Source: a virus | DNA: 30,404 nt | Virus record (IMG/VR): IMGVR_UViG_3300046777_000109 | Location: 1 to 30,404 of that record | Strand: one strand, 5' to 3' | Part shown: piece after piece, positions 16,769 to 24,370 of the stretch | Position numbering within the stretch: the first letter of the stretch is position 1 | How the letters are laid out: each line of letters begins with the position of its first letter | Program-made: the position numbers and the translations under genes | Notes under the pieces: model-generated | The model's input: the letters and a program-made list of their open reading frames with translations, nothing else | Told to the model about the DNA's origin: nothing | The model's database searches: none

Positions 16769-17271
16769 AATTTTTCTCCTTCAATCCTCATTAAGTCATT
16801 AACGGACGCTATCAATCCTATGTCTCCATAGTCTGGTGCTATAACTTCCTCTTCGACTTTACTTAAATTTTCTTCCCCAACATGCTCAGTTAAATGTATA
16901 GTTGTCCAGATAGTATCTTCATGCGCATATACGGCACGCTTTAGACCTACTTCTGACACAAATGTACATGGTCCTTCTAACTCTTTCTTGCCAAATTCTG
17001 TAAACACCGTAACGCGCCCTTTTGAGATGATGTTAAGGTGTTGATGCCTATGTATTTTACCTATAACTAAGGAGCCTTTCCGTAAGAGTATTTCTCTGGC
17101 ATAGGTACAGCATCCGTATTTCTCGTCAATTGGAGAGAAGTAATGTTTTAACGGACTATCGTCAGGTACCAATTGACCAGAAGCTACCTTATCTTTAAGC
17201 CCTTTCTCAACAGTTAAGACGTCTTGTCTAAACTTTACTCTGTCTACAGAATTTTGTATAGATGTTGTCAT
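16765..17271 (-). CDS. cupin-fold virion-operon protein
   Basis: A 168-residue protein with a cupin-like core. GKIHRHQHLNIISKGRVTVF (71-90) carries H74, H76 and H78 followed by the turn glycine, then GPCTFVSEVGLKRAVYAHED (100-119) with H117, and a strand with IWTTIH (H126). Such histidine clusters bind a metal in many cupins, but here the function is unknown. The protein belongs to a family that I recognise from phage structural operons. The first 50 residues are outside the fold, and the last 35 form an acidic tail. It overlaps the next gene by four bases and shares one base with the previous one (TAATG). A structural or assembly role is inferred; an enzymatic role cannot be excluded. Confidence 0.8.
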   Translation of the reverse strand: MTTSIQNSVDRVKFRQDVLTVEKGLKDKVASGQLVPDDSPLKHYFSPIDEKYGCCTYAREILLRKGSLVIGKIHRHQHLNIISKGRVTVFTEFGKKELEGPCTFVSEVGLKRAVYAHEDTIWTTIHLTEHVGEENLSKVEEEVIAPDYGDIGLIASVNDLMRIEGEKL

Positions 17272-18671
17272 TATTGCGTTAAGTCATAGAAAGAAATGGA
17301 TCCAACACCGTCTCCAGTAGTAGCTCCAGATATGGTTCTGACTCCCAAAGTGTATATATCACTGACCCCTGCCAAAGAAGCACCGAGCTGAGTGTCCCAG
17401 TTAAATCCTGTTGGGGCTATTGTGCTTGCCTGACCACCACCGCCAGAGTTAGCAATATAGCCAGTCTGAACAATCGTCCCTGCCGTAGCAATAGCGGTAG
17501 CTGCAACGTCAAACTCCACATTAGCGTCCGATGACACAGCACTCCATGAAGCACCCGTCAAAACAGGGTTTTTAATTAGTGCAAGCTCATAGTTTTGGTT
17601 AGTTGTGGGCTGAAACTGAATCCGATTGGGTATCACTACAGCACCTAAAGCACTTGAAGCCAGCCTTATAGAGATCACTGGGAGAAAGTTTGCGGCTGTA
17701 TTAATGGTAGTAAGAATAGTAGTGCGCCTAGCTACGTGTTCAATAGATGTTTGTTCATACCCCCCAGACGAGTACACACTAGAACAAATCTGTTTCATAG
17801 ACGAGCTTGAAGCTGTGCCAGCCGTATTGCTAATCTCGTATCGGACAGGCAGGATAGCCGTGGTCATATAGACCGAAGTGTTTACGTTGTCGTTGTGGAA
17901 GGTATGACAGATAACAAACTGCCCATCAATAAAGAACCCGCACCGTACATCCCCTACCCCTAGCCACTCAAAGTCAATAGCTAGAATCTGACTTTTAGTT
18001 ACATCAATTGTGCGACCGCTTGCCCCAGTACCGTCTAACTTATCTCCGTTCCAGTTGGCTTGGGTAATCGTAGTATCTATAGGCGCACCGCTGGTATAAG
18101 ACCGTAAAACAAAAGCTAGGGTGGTGTCATTTTGCTGGAAAAACACCCCGTTCTGGGTATTAAAGTAACCTACCCGCTGGCGAAGTCCAGTCTTACCTTG
18201 ATTCATTACAAAAGTAGCCAATAGCCCAAGACCCTTGCCTGGTTGGTATGGCATTGTTCGGTAAGATTGACGAACTACCTCAGAACCACTAGAAGTGGTA
18301 ACGCTTAATTGAACGCTTGCCTCGTTAGGAAGAAACGTAGTAGACCCCCCAGTAGCCGTGCTGGTGTCAAACTGATTATCAATAGCATAACGATTTTGAC
18401 TATCAAATAACGTATAAGGTGACGCTGTAACTAAGCGATTAAAAGCATCTACGTTAGTAGGCGGAAAAGTGACATAGGTTGGGTCTGTTATTGTTCCACT
18501 CATGGTTTGTGCTAGCTCCGCTAAAACGTTATCAATCTGGTTAAAGTACAGACGCAACGCATTGTTTAACTGGTCAACATAAAGCTGGGAGTAACTTACT
18601 GGGGCAATGAGTAAGTTAGGCGCTTTTGGCGGCCTAAGCTCCAAGGTTTTAATTTGGGGGTTGACTGCCAT
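17271..18671 (-). CDS. conserved virion structural protein, function unknown
   Basis: A 466-residue protein. The N-terminal helix (SQLYVDQLNNALRLYFNQID, about 26-46, followed by NVLAELAQ) is a feature of phage appendage proteins. The body is beta-rich, with the conserved blocks RQRVGYFNTQNGVFF, ANWNGDKLDGTG, LAIDFEWLGVGDVRCGFFIDG and YMTTAILPVRYEI. These blocks occur together in a widespread family of phage structural proteins. The DFEWLGVG region looks like a jelly-roll or lectin-like sandwich, which would suit surface attachment, but that is inference. There is no signal peptide and no membrane segment. Its start and stop each overlap the neighbour by one base (TAATG), placing it in one translation unit with the stabilisation-like protein before it and the cupin after it. 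Confidence 0.8.
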   Translation of the reverse strand: MAVNPQIKTLELRPPKAPNLLIAPVSYSQLYVDQLNNALRLYFNQIDNVLAELAQTMSGTITDPTYVTFPPTNVDAFNRLVTASPYTLFDSQNRYAIDNQFDTSTATGGSTTFLPNEASVQLSVTTSSGSEVVRQSYRTMPYQPGKGLGLLATFVMNQGKTGLRQRVGYFNTQNGVFFQQNDTTLAFVLRSYTSGAPIDTTITQANWNGDKLDGTGASGRTIDVTKSQILAIDFEWLGVGDVRCGFFIDGQFVICHTFHNDNVNTSVYMTTAILPVRYEISNTAGTASSSSMKQICSSVYSSGGYEQTSIEHVARRTTILTTINTAANFLPVISIRLASSALGAVVIPNRIQFQPTTNQNYELALIKNPVLTGASWSAVSSDANVEFDVAATAIATAGTIVQTGYIANSGGGGQASTIAPTGFNWDTQLGASLAGVSDIYTLGVRTISGATTGDGVGSISFYDLTQ

Positions 18672-20605
18672 TACCTGCGTCCGTCGTTACGAATATCAAT
18701 CCGTGGGCTACCTAACTGCCAAGCCACTCCTAAGCTGTTTGACTCAATCCTAAAGGCAAGCTGACGACCACGTAAGCGGGTATAGACCTGACCAGTAAAC
18801 TCTTGAATGTTATATGTCGGCGCACCTGAAAAGTTATCCGCACTAGTTACTTCTGGGTCATCTGCCGTGCCATAAGGCGCACCTGAGTTTCTACGAGGTT
18901 TAACCTGCATAGTTACATAGGGGTTATTGACATTAGAGCCATTAAAGTTAATGTCAGGCAAAATGCGCCATACGAAGCCAAAGTTGTGTCCATCACCGAT
19001 GTCAAAGTCAGAAGACTGAACATAAGCATTAATCGGCACCGCTGTTCCTCCAGCAACATCATCCACTGCAGCCTCATGGTACAGGATACGATTATTAGCA
19101 TCTGCCGCCATTGGGTATTGACGTAAAGGCGAGTCTAACCAGAAAGTACGCTCCATGGTGCCGTAGTACCAGACACGCTCTAAGTAGTTATAGATCACAT
19201 ACTTATTTATTGTGTTGCTTCCTTGAGAGCAGTAGAACCACCAAACTTCACTATAACTCTCATTACCCCCACAAAATACTTGGAAGGCTTGGTCTTTATT
19301 AATATCGTCAAAAATGTACTGCCACAACGAGCAAGGTAGGGTCTCAACACGACCAGAGTACGTGAAGAACTTATCGACACCCATCCAATAAGTGACGTTG
19401 TTTACCGTAATAGCTGCGTTAGGCGACATGATGGAGATGTTGTCCATCAAAATCTGAAAGCCCCAAATATAAGGAGGTCCAAGGTACTGCATCGAATAAA
19501 TAGCAGAATCGGTCCAAACTAGAATCTCTTGGCGGGTTGCTTTAGCACAGACAATAACCGAACCATTAGTTAATCTAAATTCACCTGACTGATTAGTCAC
19601 CGCAGGTACCCACTCGTAGGGGTTTTCTTGGTCAGACCATCGTACTAGCATTGGGTCAAAGGCAGTCTCTGAGTCCGTTGGGTCGTAAGGATTAGCCCCC
19701 ATACAGACAATAAAACGCTGAATTGCAGACGCTACTACCTGGAAAGTCTTATTTGGAACAAACGTGCCGTCATATCCAGCAGAAGTAGATTGAGTAGCTA
19801 AAGACTGAGCCCTAGTTGTAAGTCCGCCAGCAGTAGCATCAGGATAGGTTTGACCATCGGGCAACCAGTAATACACGGGGCCACCACGGGGCGCTATAAA
19901 GAGCCATTCACCATAGTTGTCATTACTCCAAAGTCGTAACTGATCTTGCACCCCACCACTAAAAGACGAACCCCAAGTACCACGGCTCCAAGGACCAGAA
20001 CCCCAGCCAGTGCCTACTACAGCAAGATCTAGTCCAATAGGATACTCATACTCAATCTTTACAGTAGCGCCACCCTTACTAGTATCCGAAGCGTTTGCAG
20101 TGACTGGGAGGGTTATGGTGTAAGCCGTAGCATTCACAACAGTTGTTACCGTGTAAGTTGTGTTTAAGACGTTAGCCGTGACGTTACCGCCAAGCGTTGT
20201 AGCGCCTGAGATAATAATGTAATCACCGACGCTAGGGTTGTATGTGGCATCAACAACTGTTAGGGAAGACGAGTTAGCCGTAGCCGTAAATGGACCTGCT
20301 GGAGCGCCAAGCAAGTTAGAAGTATGGATTAGCGGGGTAACGTTGTTATAAAAGCCACCAAGTTCAATGTAGTATTTTTTACTTGTGCCAACGCCAAGCA
20401 GATTGCTGCCATCTAATGTGACCCAATTCCATAATGCTCGGCAGGTGCCAATAAACTGATCGGCTGACGCTTGAACCCAACCACCAATCTTTTCAGGAAA
20501 ACCTGAACGAAAACGAATTTTGTCGCCGTCATACCAACCACCCTCGTTAGAGTAGTCTGTACCTTCTCGGTTGAGTCCTGGTCGGAATTGTAGTTTTTGG
20601 AGCAT
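18671..20605 (-). CDS. neck/packaged-DNA-stabilisation-like structural protein
   Basis: A 644-residue beta-rich protein. Its N-terminus has the hallmark pattern FRPGLNREGTDYSNEGGWYD then KIRFRSGFPEKIGGW (residues 7-43), found in a large family of podovirus proteins often annotated as phage stabilisation or structural proteins. Later blocks include WNWVTLDGSNLLGVGTSKKY, RWSDQENPYEW, IYSMQYLGPPYIWGF and WYYGTMERTFW, with repeated short sheets typical of a beta-propeller. In P22-like phages a propeller of this sort closes the portal and connects it to the tail needle. A matching role at the head-tail junction is likely but not proven here. It shares one base with the downstream gene and is separated from the endolysin by 11 bases. 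Lengths of relatives are similar. Confidence 0.75.
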   Translation of the reverse strand: MLQKLQFRPGLNREGTDYSNEGGWYDGDKIRFRSGFPEKIGGWVQASADQFIGTCRALWNWVTLDGSNLLGVGTSKKYYIELGGFYNNVTPLIHTSNLLGAPAGPFTATANSSSLTVVDATYNPSVGDYIIISGATTLGGNVTANVLNTTYTVTTVVNATAYTITLPVTANASDTSKGGATVKIEYEYPIGLDLAVVGTGWGSGPWSRGTWGSSFSGGVQDQLRLWSNDNYGEWLFIAPRGGPVYYWLPDGQTYPDATAGGLTTRAQSLATQSTSAGYDGTFVPNKTFQVVASAIQRFIVCMGANPYDPTDSETAFDPMLVRWSDQENPYEWVPAVTNQSGEFRLTNGSVIVCAKATRQEILVWTDSAIYSMQYLGPPYIWGFQILMDNISIMSPNAAITVNNVTYWMGVDKFFTYSGRVETLPCSLWQYIFDDINKDQAFQVFCGGNESYSEVWWFYCSQGSNTINKYVIYNYLERVWYYGTMERTFWLDSPLRQYPMAADANNRILYHEAAVDDVAGGTAVPINAYVQSSDFDIGDGHNFGFVWRILPDINFNGSNVNNPYVTMQVKPRRNSGAPYGTADDPEVTSADNFSGAPTYNIQEFTGQVYTRLRGRQLAFRIESNSLGVAWQLGSPRIDIRNDGRR

Positions 20606-20616
20606 ACTGGTTTACC

Positions 20617-21093
20617 CTAAGATAAAAATAACGCTCGTTCGTCGTTTCTACGAGTTACCAAGCCTTTCAGTACTTTACCGCCAGCCAGTGTATATTTCAA
20701 GAACTCTTCCGCAGCGCCTTCCATATCCCCACGCAAAACCTTCTGACGGAGGGTGCTTCGCTGAAGCGTTCCCAGACCAACATTAAAGCTAAAACTAACG
20801 AGGGCATCGAACTCTCCTTGAGTAAGTTTGACAGGACAGTAGCGTTCAACGCCCCGTTCAAAGCGGTTAAGATCGTCTCGAAGAATGTCATCTACTTCCT
20901 CCATCGAAAAGGTGCGGTTATCCCGTTCTTCTAGCGGGTAGGCATCCCGTTCATCTATCTTTAAGGCTCCTTGCCGTGGGTAAAGTACATGACCCACCCC
21001 AATCGTCCAGAGCTTGGCTGGACAACGGTAAGGCTTCTGTCTCACACCTTCGTGATGTTTGATCATCTTGATGGCTTTATCGCTTACCTTCAT
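20617..21093 (-). CDS. endolysin, GH24 lysozyme (muramidase)
   Basis: A 158-residue T4/P22-type lysozyme that cleaves the N-acetylmuramic acid to N-acetylglucosamine bond of peptidoglycan at the end of infection. The catalytic Glu-8aa-Asp/Cys-5aa-Thr triad is intact as E15, C24 and T30, within the segments HHEGVRQKPYRC and LWTIGVGHV. The second conserved helix region FDALVSFSFNVGLG and the end GLVTRRNDERALF are also present. It has no N-terminal signal or signal-anchor, so it needs the upstream holin to reach the periplasm. The Cys variant of the triad is common in phage enzymes. The start shares ATGA with the holin stop, a typical lysis-cassette coupling. Lysozyme function is very likely. 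Confidence 0.95.
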   Translation of the reverse strand: MKVSDKAIKMIKHHEGVRQKPYRCPAKLWTIGVGHVLYPRQGALKIDERDAYPLEERDNRTFSMEEVDDILRDDLNRFERGVERYCPVKLTQGEFDALVSFSFNVGLGTLQRSTLRQKVLRGDMEGAAEEFLKYTLAGGKVLKGLVTRRNDERALFLS

Positions 21094-21575
21094 TTCTTAG
21101 AAAATGCCTGAGTCCCGAACCAGAACGCAATAATGGAAGCCAAAATCTGCATCTCGTCACTATCAAAGATCAAGGTAATTGACTCGGCAAAAGCTGCACC
21201 AGACTGCCATGCCCACCAGATCGAGGCGATGTCTACAATGATTAAGAGCAGAACAAACAGGTAAGTCACCATCGGGCGAACCGAGGCACGGAGGTTTACG
21301 ACCCACTGAGAAGCACCCTTACCAATCTCAATGTCGTGTGCATACATAGCCTGACGCTCCTGAGCCTGAGTCTCCATCGCCACTTGCTCGGTGCGGATCT
21401 CTTCTACACGGGCTTGGGCTGCATAACCCGCTTCCATGAGTTTAAGTTCCCTCTCCATCTGCATAGCAGCCATAGCGAGTTCGTGCTTCTTATCGCCCTT
21501 GTCTTGGAAAAAGTCCAGTAGTTTAGGCAGACCCCCCATGAGGAAGGACAGCGCTGTGGATATTAGTGTAAGCAT
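21090..21575 (-). CDS. holin, 3TM / gene-transfer-agent type
   Basis: A 161-residue membrane protein of the family called 'holin of 3TMs, for gene-transfer release'. It has an N-terminal amphipathic hydrophobic segment (1-22), a long charged helix (25-85, many E, K, Q and M), then ASVRPMVTYLFVLLLIIVDIASIWW (97-121, a clear membrane helix) and a C-terminal hydrophobic segment ending LASIIAFWFGTQAFSK (145-160), which carries the family's FWFG signature. It should form the inner-membrane lesion that lets the lysozyme out. It sits directly before the endolysin (four-base overlap) and directly after a small membrane protein (TAATG, one shared base), which strongly supports the call. Confidence 0.88.
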   Translation of the reverse strand: MLTLISTALSFLMGGLPKLLDFFQDKGDKKHELAMAAMQMERELKLMEAGYAAQARVEEIRTEQVAMETQAQERQAMYAHDIEIGKGASQWVVNLRASVRPMVTYLFVLLLIIVDIASIWWAWQSGAAFAESITLIFDSDEMQILASIIAFWFGTQAFSKK

Positions 21576-21835
21576 TATTTCTTTACCCTTTCTTCAAGGA
21601 GTTTGACCCTCACATGAAGGTCTTGGATTTCTTTATGAAGCTCTGCTTTAAGAGCATGACGTTTTTCTGCTGATAATGGGCTATCCGTTGGCACGCCCTC
21701 AGATGTAATTAAGGCTGGCATCTTGCCCTCGATCTGGGTCAAGCGGGTCTGAAATGACGAAACTTGCCCTAAGAGCCACGCTAGAGCAGCCACAATGATT
21801 GGAATTACCGCCTTTAGTATGTCTTGCATATTCAT
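21575..21835 (-). CDS. small membrane protein with coiled-coil tail, spanin-like
   Basis: An 86-residue protein with one N-terminal membrane helix (about 6-25, AVIPIIVAALAWLLGQV) and a hydrophilic remainder with heptad-like L and V spacing at the end (HKEIQDLHVRVKLLEERVKK). The topology (short N-terminus inside, long tail outside) fits an inner-membrane spanin (Rz-like) or a holin accessory. It lies immediately before the holin with a shared base. A partner o-spanin with a lipobox is not visible in any frame nearby, so the spanin reading is only tentative. It could also be an antiholin-like regulator. Start ATG 21835 overlaps the previous stop by four bases. Confidence 0.75.
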   Translation of the reverse strand: MNMQDILKAVIPIIVAALAWLLGQVSSFQTRLTQIEGKMPALITSEGVPTDSPLSAEKRHALKAELHKEIQDLHVRVKLLEERVKK

Positions 21836-22284
21836 TTTTTACTCCCCCATACTATGTAATACGCAATCCAAGCTGCCACTAAAAAGCACCAGAACTGCAC
21901 CCATTTAACCTTTGCCAACTCTGCGTCAAAGTACTTCTGATCTTCCTTCTCTAGCCGTTCTATTTCGGTCTTGAGATCTAGCACCTTTTGCCACTCTTTA
22001 GTGCCATGCTGCTTTATAAAATCAACCCTCAATTTGTACTCTTCATCGCTTATCTTCTTGCGGTGTCGGTACTCCTCAAGGGCTTTGTATATTGCACGTT
22101 CCTTTTTTAGCTCGGCTTCCCTGCGCTCCCGTATTTTTGCTTGCGCTCTTTGCTTTGCTAGGTCTACTGCCTCCTTCTGAACATCCTCGATGTTCTTGCC
22201 AATCTCTTTGCCAGCCTCTCGACCAGTCTTAAACCCTTCGCTGATCCCCTTGGCACCAGCCCCCAATCCGAGTTCGTCTGACAT
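21832..22284 (-). CDS. tail-anchored coiled-coil protein of the lysis region
   Basis: A 150-residue protein with a small glycine-rich N-terminus (GLGAGAKGISEGFK), a very charged central helix (about 35-125) and a single C-terminal membrane helix (128-146, WVQFWCFLVAAWIAYYIVW) followed by GSKK. This is a tail-anchor topology: most of the protein would be cytoplasmic, anchored in the inner membrane. I do not recognise a named family. Its place, first of four tightly linked genes that end with the endolysin, suggests a part in lysis control or envelope disruption. The Shine-Dalgarno is weak. An 18-base gap separates it from the zinc-ribbon gene upstream. Confidence 0.75.
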   Translation of the reverse strand: MSDELGLGAGAKGISEGFKTGREAGKEIGKNIEDVQKEAVDLAKQRAQAKIRERREAELKKERAIYKALEEYRHRKKISDEEYKLRVDFIKQHGTKEWQKVLDLKTEIERLEKEDQKYFDAELAKVKWVQFWCFLVAAWIAYYIVWGSKK

Positions 22285-22302
22285 ATCTCACTGTTCTTTG
22301 CC

Positions 22303-22512
22303 TCAGAGTGTTGACCCACCAAACGACATATTGGCAACCACGATAGCTACGTGCTGTTCTGGTTTTTCAAGGCTATGCCCACAGTCACTGCACATCTTGG
22401 CAGCTAACTCAGCCTCAGAAACGTCGTACCCACAGTTTGGGCAGTAGATCTCAATGGTGTGGCGTGGCTTAAATTCACCGTTATTGATTGAGTCTTGGAT
22501 CTCTTTAATCAT
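22303..22512 (-). CDS. small zinc-ribbon protein
   Basis: A 69-residue protein with two CxxC pairs, C24-P-N-C27 and C41-S-D-C44, 13 residues apart, followed by GHSLEK. This is a typical zinc ribbon (rubredoxin-like knuckles). The longer open frame begins at 22572, but the start at 22512 is preferred because it overlaps the stop of the newly described 58-residue gene (CATGATTAA), the usual coupling pattern here, and because the extra 20 residues would lie antiparallel to nothing and overlap that gene heavily. The function is unknown; nucleic-acid or protein binding is plausible. It lies between the fibre genes and the lysis cassette. Confidence 0.75.
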   Translation of the reverse strand: MIKEIQDSINNGEFKPRHTIEIYCPNCGYDVSEAELAAKMCSDCGHSLEKPEQHVAIVVANMSFGGSTL

Positions 22513-22681
22513 GTTTTGACTCTTCTTTCTCTGTTTGAACAGGCATCCATTTACCACAATACCCCATTGCATCGTTCCTATATCGCACTTGCATTACCAT
22601 GGCACCATTTTCTTTTTGTACCATTTTGAACTCAGGCACTGAGCCTGGGTAGATTCTGCCTTTGCAATATTCAGTTCGCAT
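22505..22681 (-). CDS. very small conserved-looking phage protein (58 residues)
   Basis: A short gene easily missed by length cut-offs. Translation gives 58 residues starting MRTEYCKGRIYPGS, with a middle FKMVQKENGAMVMQVRYRND and an ending YCGKWMPVQTEKEESKHD. It starts with the A of the upstream stop (TAATG at 22683-22679) and ends inside the start of the zinc-ribbon gene, so it fills what would otherwise be a gap in a tightly packed operon. Hydrophobic and charged residues alternate as in a small beta protein. It has two cysteines (C6, C42). I recognise the look (short, YPGS.PEFKMVQ, MQVRY) from hypothetical phage proteins but know no function. Confidence 0.75.
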   Translation of the reverse strand: MRTEYCKGRIYPGSVPEFKMVQKENGAMVMQVRYRNDAMGYCGKWMPVQTEKEESKHD

Positions 22682-22962
22682 TAATATTTACCTTCCGCAA
22701 ATACATTTACAAATACTGTATCGTCCTCTAGTGCTTCAATTTCATGCCATTTACCGCCCAACAAATTAACGGGTTGTGTATTTTTCGTCATAACTAATTC
22801 TTTACCTTCAACACGCAATACACAAGATCCAGAATGACATACCGTTGCATGACTATAAGCGTGTTCATGTTTTGGCAAACCCTGACCTTTATTGGCATGG
22901 TAAACATTTAAAGTAGCCCCATCATAAGTAAATGTATGTTTTGGATTTACTCGTGCAATCAC
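22681..22962 (-). CDS. small cupin-domain protein
   Basis: A 93-residue single-domain cupin. The first motif, LPKHEHAYSHATVCHSGSC (29-47), supplies H32, H34 and H38 and ends in the turn glycine G45. The second, NLLGGKWHEIEALEDDTVF (67-85), supplies H73. These histidines could hold one metal ion. Small cupins of this type bind ligands or act as dioxygenases or isomerases in bacteria, but in phages the function is unknown. It starts with an ATGA overlap with the fibre-accessory gene and ends in a TAATG overlap with the 58-residue gene. A link to fibre maturation or to host metabolism cannot be decided from the sequence. Confidence 0.82.
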   Translation of the reverse strand: MIARVNPKHTFTYDGATLNVYHANKGQGLPKHEHAYSHATVCHSGSCVLRVEGKELVMTKNTQPVNLLGGKWHEIEALEDDTVFVNVFAEGKY

Positions 22963-23213
22963 AAAGTTTGAGTTCCTGTAGAAGTTGGCTCAAAATCAAT
23001 GCTTGGAATAATAGGTGCTACATAAGGTGCTACTTCACCAAACTCACCGTTTTTTGCTCGTTCAAATAAATCACGACCATGAAATTCAACATCATAAGAA
23101 GCCGCCCCAAATGGCATTTCTTCAACAAACTCTTCCCATTTAACAGTCAAAATAATGCAAGTGCCTTCTTCATTATTCCAAATAGGGTCTTTAGCGTATT
23201 CAAGTGTAAACAT
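22959..23213 (-). CDS. small fibre-associated phage protein (third accessory)
   Basis: An 84-residue acidic protein (FTLEYAKDPIWNNEEGT, VKWEEFVEEMPFGA, DLFERAKNGEFGEVAPY). The pattern (LEYAkdP.w.neE, ItVkW.EF, dlf.ra..GefGeIapY) is common directly after phage tail-fibre genes. It follows a 243-residue fibre gene with a 12-base gap and a Shine-Dalgarno (AGGAAA) before the ATG. I infer a tail-fibre accessory or chaperone role from position; no experiment is known to me. The proline-rich end (PYVAPIIPSIDFEPTSTGTQ) is probably flexible. It shares four bases with the cupin gene. Confidence 0.75.
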   Translation of the reverse strand: MFTLEYAKDPIWNNEEGTCIILTVKWEEFVEEMPFGAASYDVEFHGRDLFERAKNGEFGEVAPYVAPIIPSIDFEPTSTGTQTL

Positions 23214-23225
23214 ATATTTTCCTAT

Positions 23226-23957
23226 TTAAGATACTCTACAACCGAGCATATAAGCATCACTACCGCCTGAGTTTACAGTTCCTGACATTACCTTCCAAGT
23301 TCCTGATATTTGATTTGCTCCGCCTGCAGTAGCAAATCCACAAGACTGAAATCCTGACCAAGTGTCTGTAAACGAATAATTAGAACCAGGAGAAAAACTT
23401 CCAGATTTTCTAACAAAACAGTAACTTCCAACGCTGTTAAATGATGGGCAAGCAACAGTTAAAGTTCCGCTAGTAGTAATTGTTCCACCACTAAGTCCGT
23501 TTCCAGTTGCTACGGATGTTACTGTGCCACCACCTGTGGCTGCGATGGTTTGATTTGGGAAAGATCCTGTAACCGTAATTCCAGAGCCAGCAACTAAAGA
23601 AGGTGTTGAAGTACCCGTACCACCCTGAGCTACAGCTAAAGTACCTGCAGTAATACTAGAAGCGTTTACGCCCGAAGTTGGTAAGCGAGCAGAAGCCAAA
23701 GTCCCGCTAGTTACGTTTGACGCATTGATTGCACTTATGGTTGCTCCGTTACCGCTAAAAGCCGCAGTAGCCGTGATGGTTGCGCCTTGAATGTTGCCCG
23801 TATAAGTTACGTTGTTGGCAAAGGTAACGTTTTGATTAGTATCAATGGATAGCGCAGTTACGCCGTTGTTTGTCTGGAACGCTAAGTTACCAGTCGTATC
23901 CGACGTAAGGTTTAGTGCGGTACCCGCCGAGGTTCCTGCTGATATTGTTGATGGCAT
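23226..23957 (-). CDS. tail fibre protein, cassette 3 (cysteine-rich tip)
   Basis: A 243-residue fibre protein. The shaft region consists of short repeats typical of phage fibres (ISAINASNVTSGTLASARLP, then ASSITAGTLAVAQGGTGT and LVAGSGITVTGSFPNQTIAA). The C-terminal 75 residues form a separate tip domain beginning at CPSFNSVGSYCFV and ending with QISGTWKVMSG and YMLGCRVS. This resembles the GTWR...LWxRIS ends of many phage receptor-binding tips. The tip holds four cysteines, unusual among these fibres. It has no long N-terminal anchor domain, so it may be a distal or secondary fibre. Start ATG 23957 follows the stop of the 136-residue accessory by two bases (TAACTATG) with a GGAG nearby. The host receptor is unknown. 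Confidence 0.82.
   Translation of the reverse strand: MPSTISAGTSAGTALNLTSDTTGNLAFQTNNGVTALSIDTNQNVTFANNVTYTGNIQGATITATAAFSGNGATISAINASNVTSGTLASARLPTSGVNASSITAGTLAVAQGGTGTSTPSLVAGSGITVTGSFPNQTIAATGGGTVTSVATGNGLSGGTITTSGTLTVACPSFNSVGSYCFVRKSGSFSPGSNYSFTDTWSGFQSCGFATAGGANQISGTWKVMSGTVNSGGSDAYMLGCRVS
23541..23640 (-). repeat. duplicated fibre-shaft segment, copy A
   Basis: About 100 bases coding LAVAQGGTGTSTPSLVAG and SGITVTGSFPNQTIAA. Comparison base by base with 24721-24820 gives about 85 matches in 100 with no gaps, including a run of 18 identical bases across ACTAAAGAAGGTGTTGAA. The flanks on both sides are unrelated. Confidence 0.85.
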
Positions 23958-23959
23958 AG

Positions 23960-24370
23960 TTATGCTCCTGCTGTAATTGCTTTTAACTGCTCAAGCGTGG
24001 TGGCTGCATCAGCCAGTTGAGTAATATCTCTTAGTCTTTGCTTCTCGGCTACGATTGCGGTGGTGTCTTGGTTTGCTTCTAAGGCACGTTGAAACGCTAC
24101 GTCTTGCGCTTGCAATAAAGGTGTACGCTCTTCCCGTAAACGAGCCTTAGTAATTTCTTTAGCTTTGTCTAAGTTAACTGTAATAGTTGCGCCGTTAAGT
24201 TCCCAAGCGCTAAAAAAATCATTGTGTTCATTAGGTAAACTATCGGCGTCGACAATTAAAGACCCGGCTGGAGTATCTTTAGCCTGTACTTCTTCAATAG
24301 AAAGTTCGCCAGTTGGGACGCAAACAGATACACCCCCATTAGAATTTGTAAAAATTATCACTTGTGGCAT
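23960..24370 (-). CDS. fibre-associated accessory protein, cassette 2 (putative assembly chaperone)
   Basis: A 136-residue protein. The N-terminal half is beta-rich (VIIFTNSNGGVSVCVPTGE, then SLIVDADSLP). The C-terminal half is helical: KEITKARLREERTPLLQAQ, DVAFQRALEANQDT, QRLRDITQLADAATTLEQL and KAITAGA. The pattern 'R.ReeR.pLL..lDv.F.rAlE....... I...kq.LRDit' is common in phage proteins coded after tail-fibre genes, where a fibre-assembly or attachment role is suspected. Its C-terminal KAITAGA resembles the KALTGA end of the 86-residue accessory further upstream. The Shine-Dalgarno AAAGGA lies at 24377-24382. It follows the 245-residue fibre and precedes the 243-residue fibre. Confidence 0.8.
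   Translation of the reverse strand: MPQVIIFTNSNGGVSVCVPTGELSIEEVQAKDTPAGSLIVDADSLPNEHNDFFSAWELNGATITVNLDKAKEITKARLREERTPLLQAQDVAFQRALEANQDTTAIVAEKQRLRDITQLADAATTLEQLKAITAGA

Noticed and set aside
22513-22572. Extended start of the zinc-ribbon protein at 22572
   Set aside because: It would overlap most of the 58-residue gene; the internal ATG at 22512 fits the overlap pattern of the operon.
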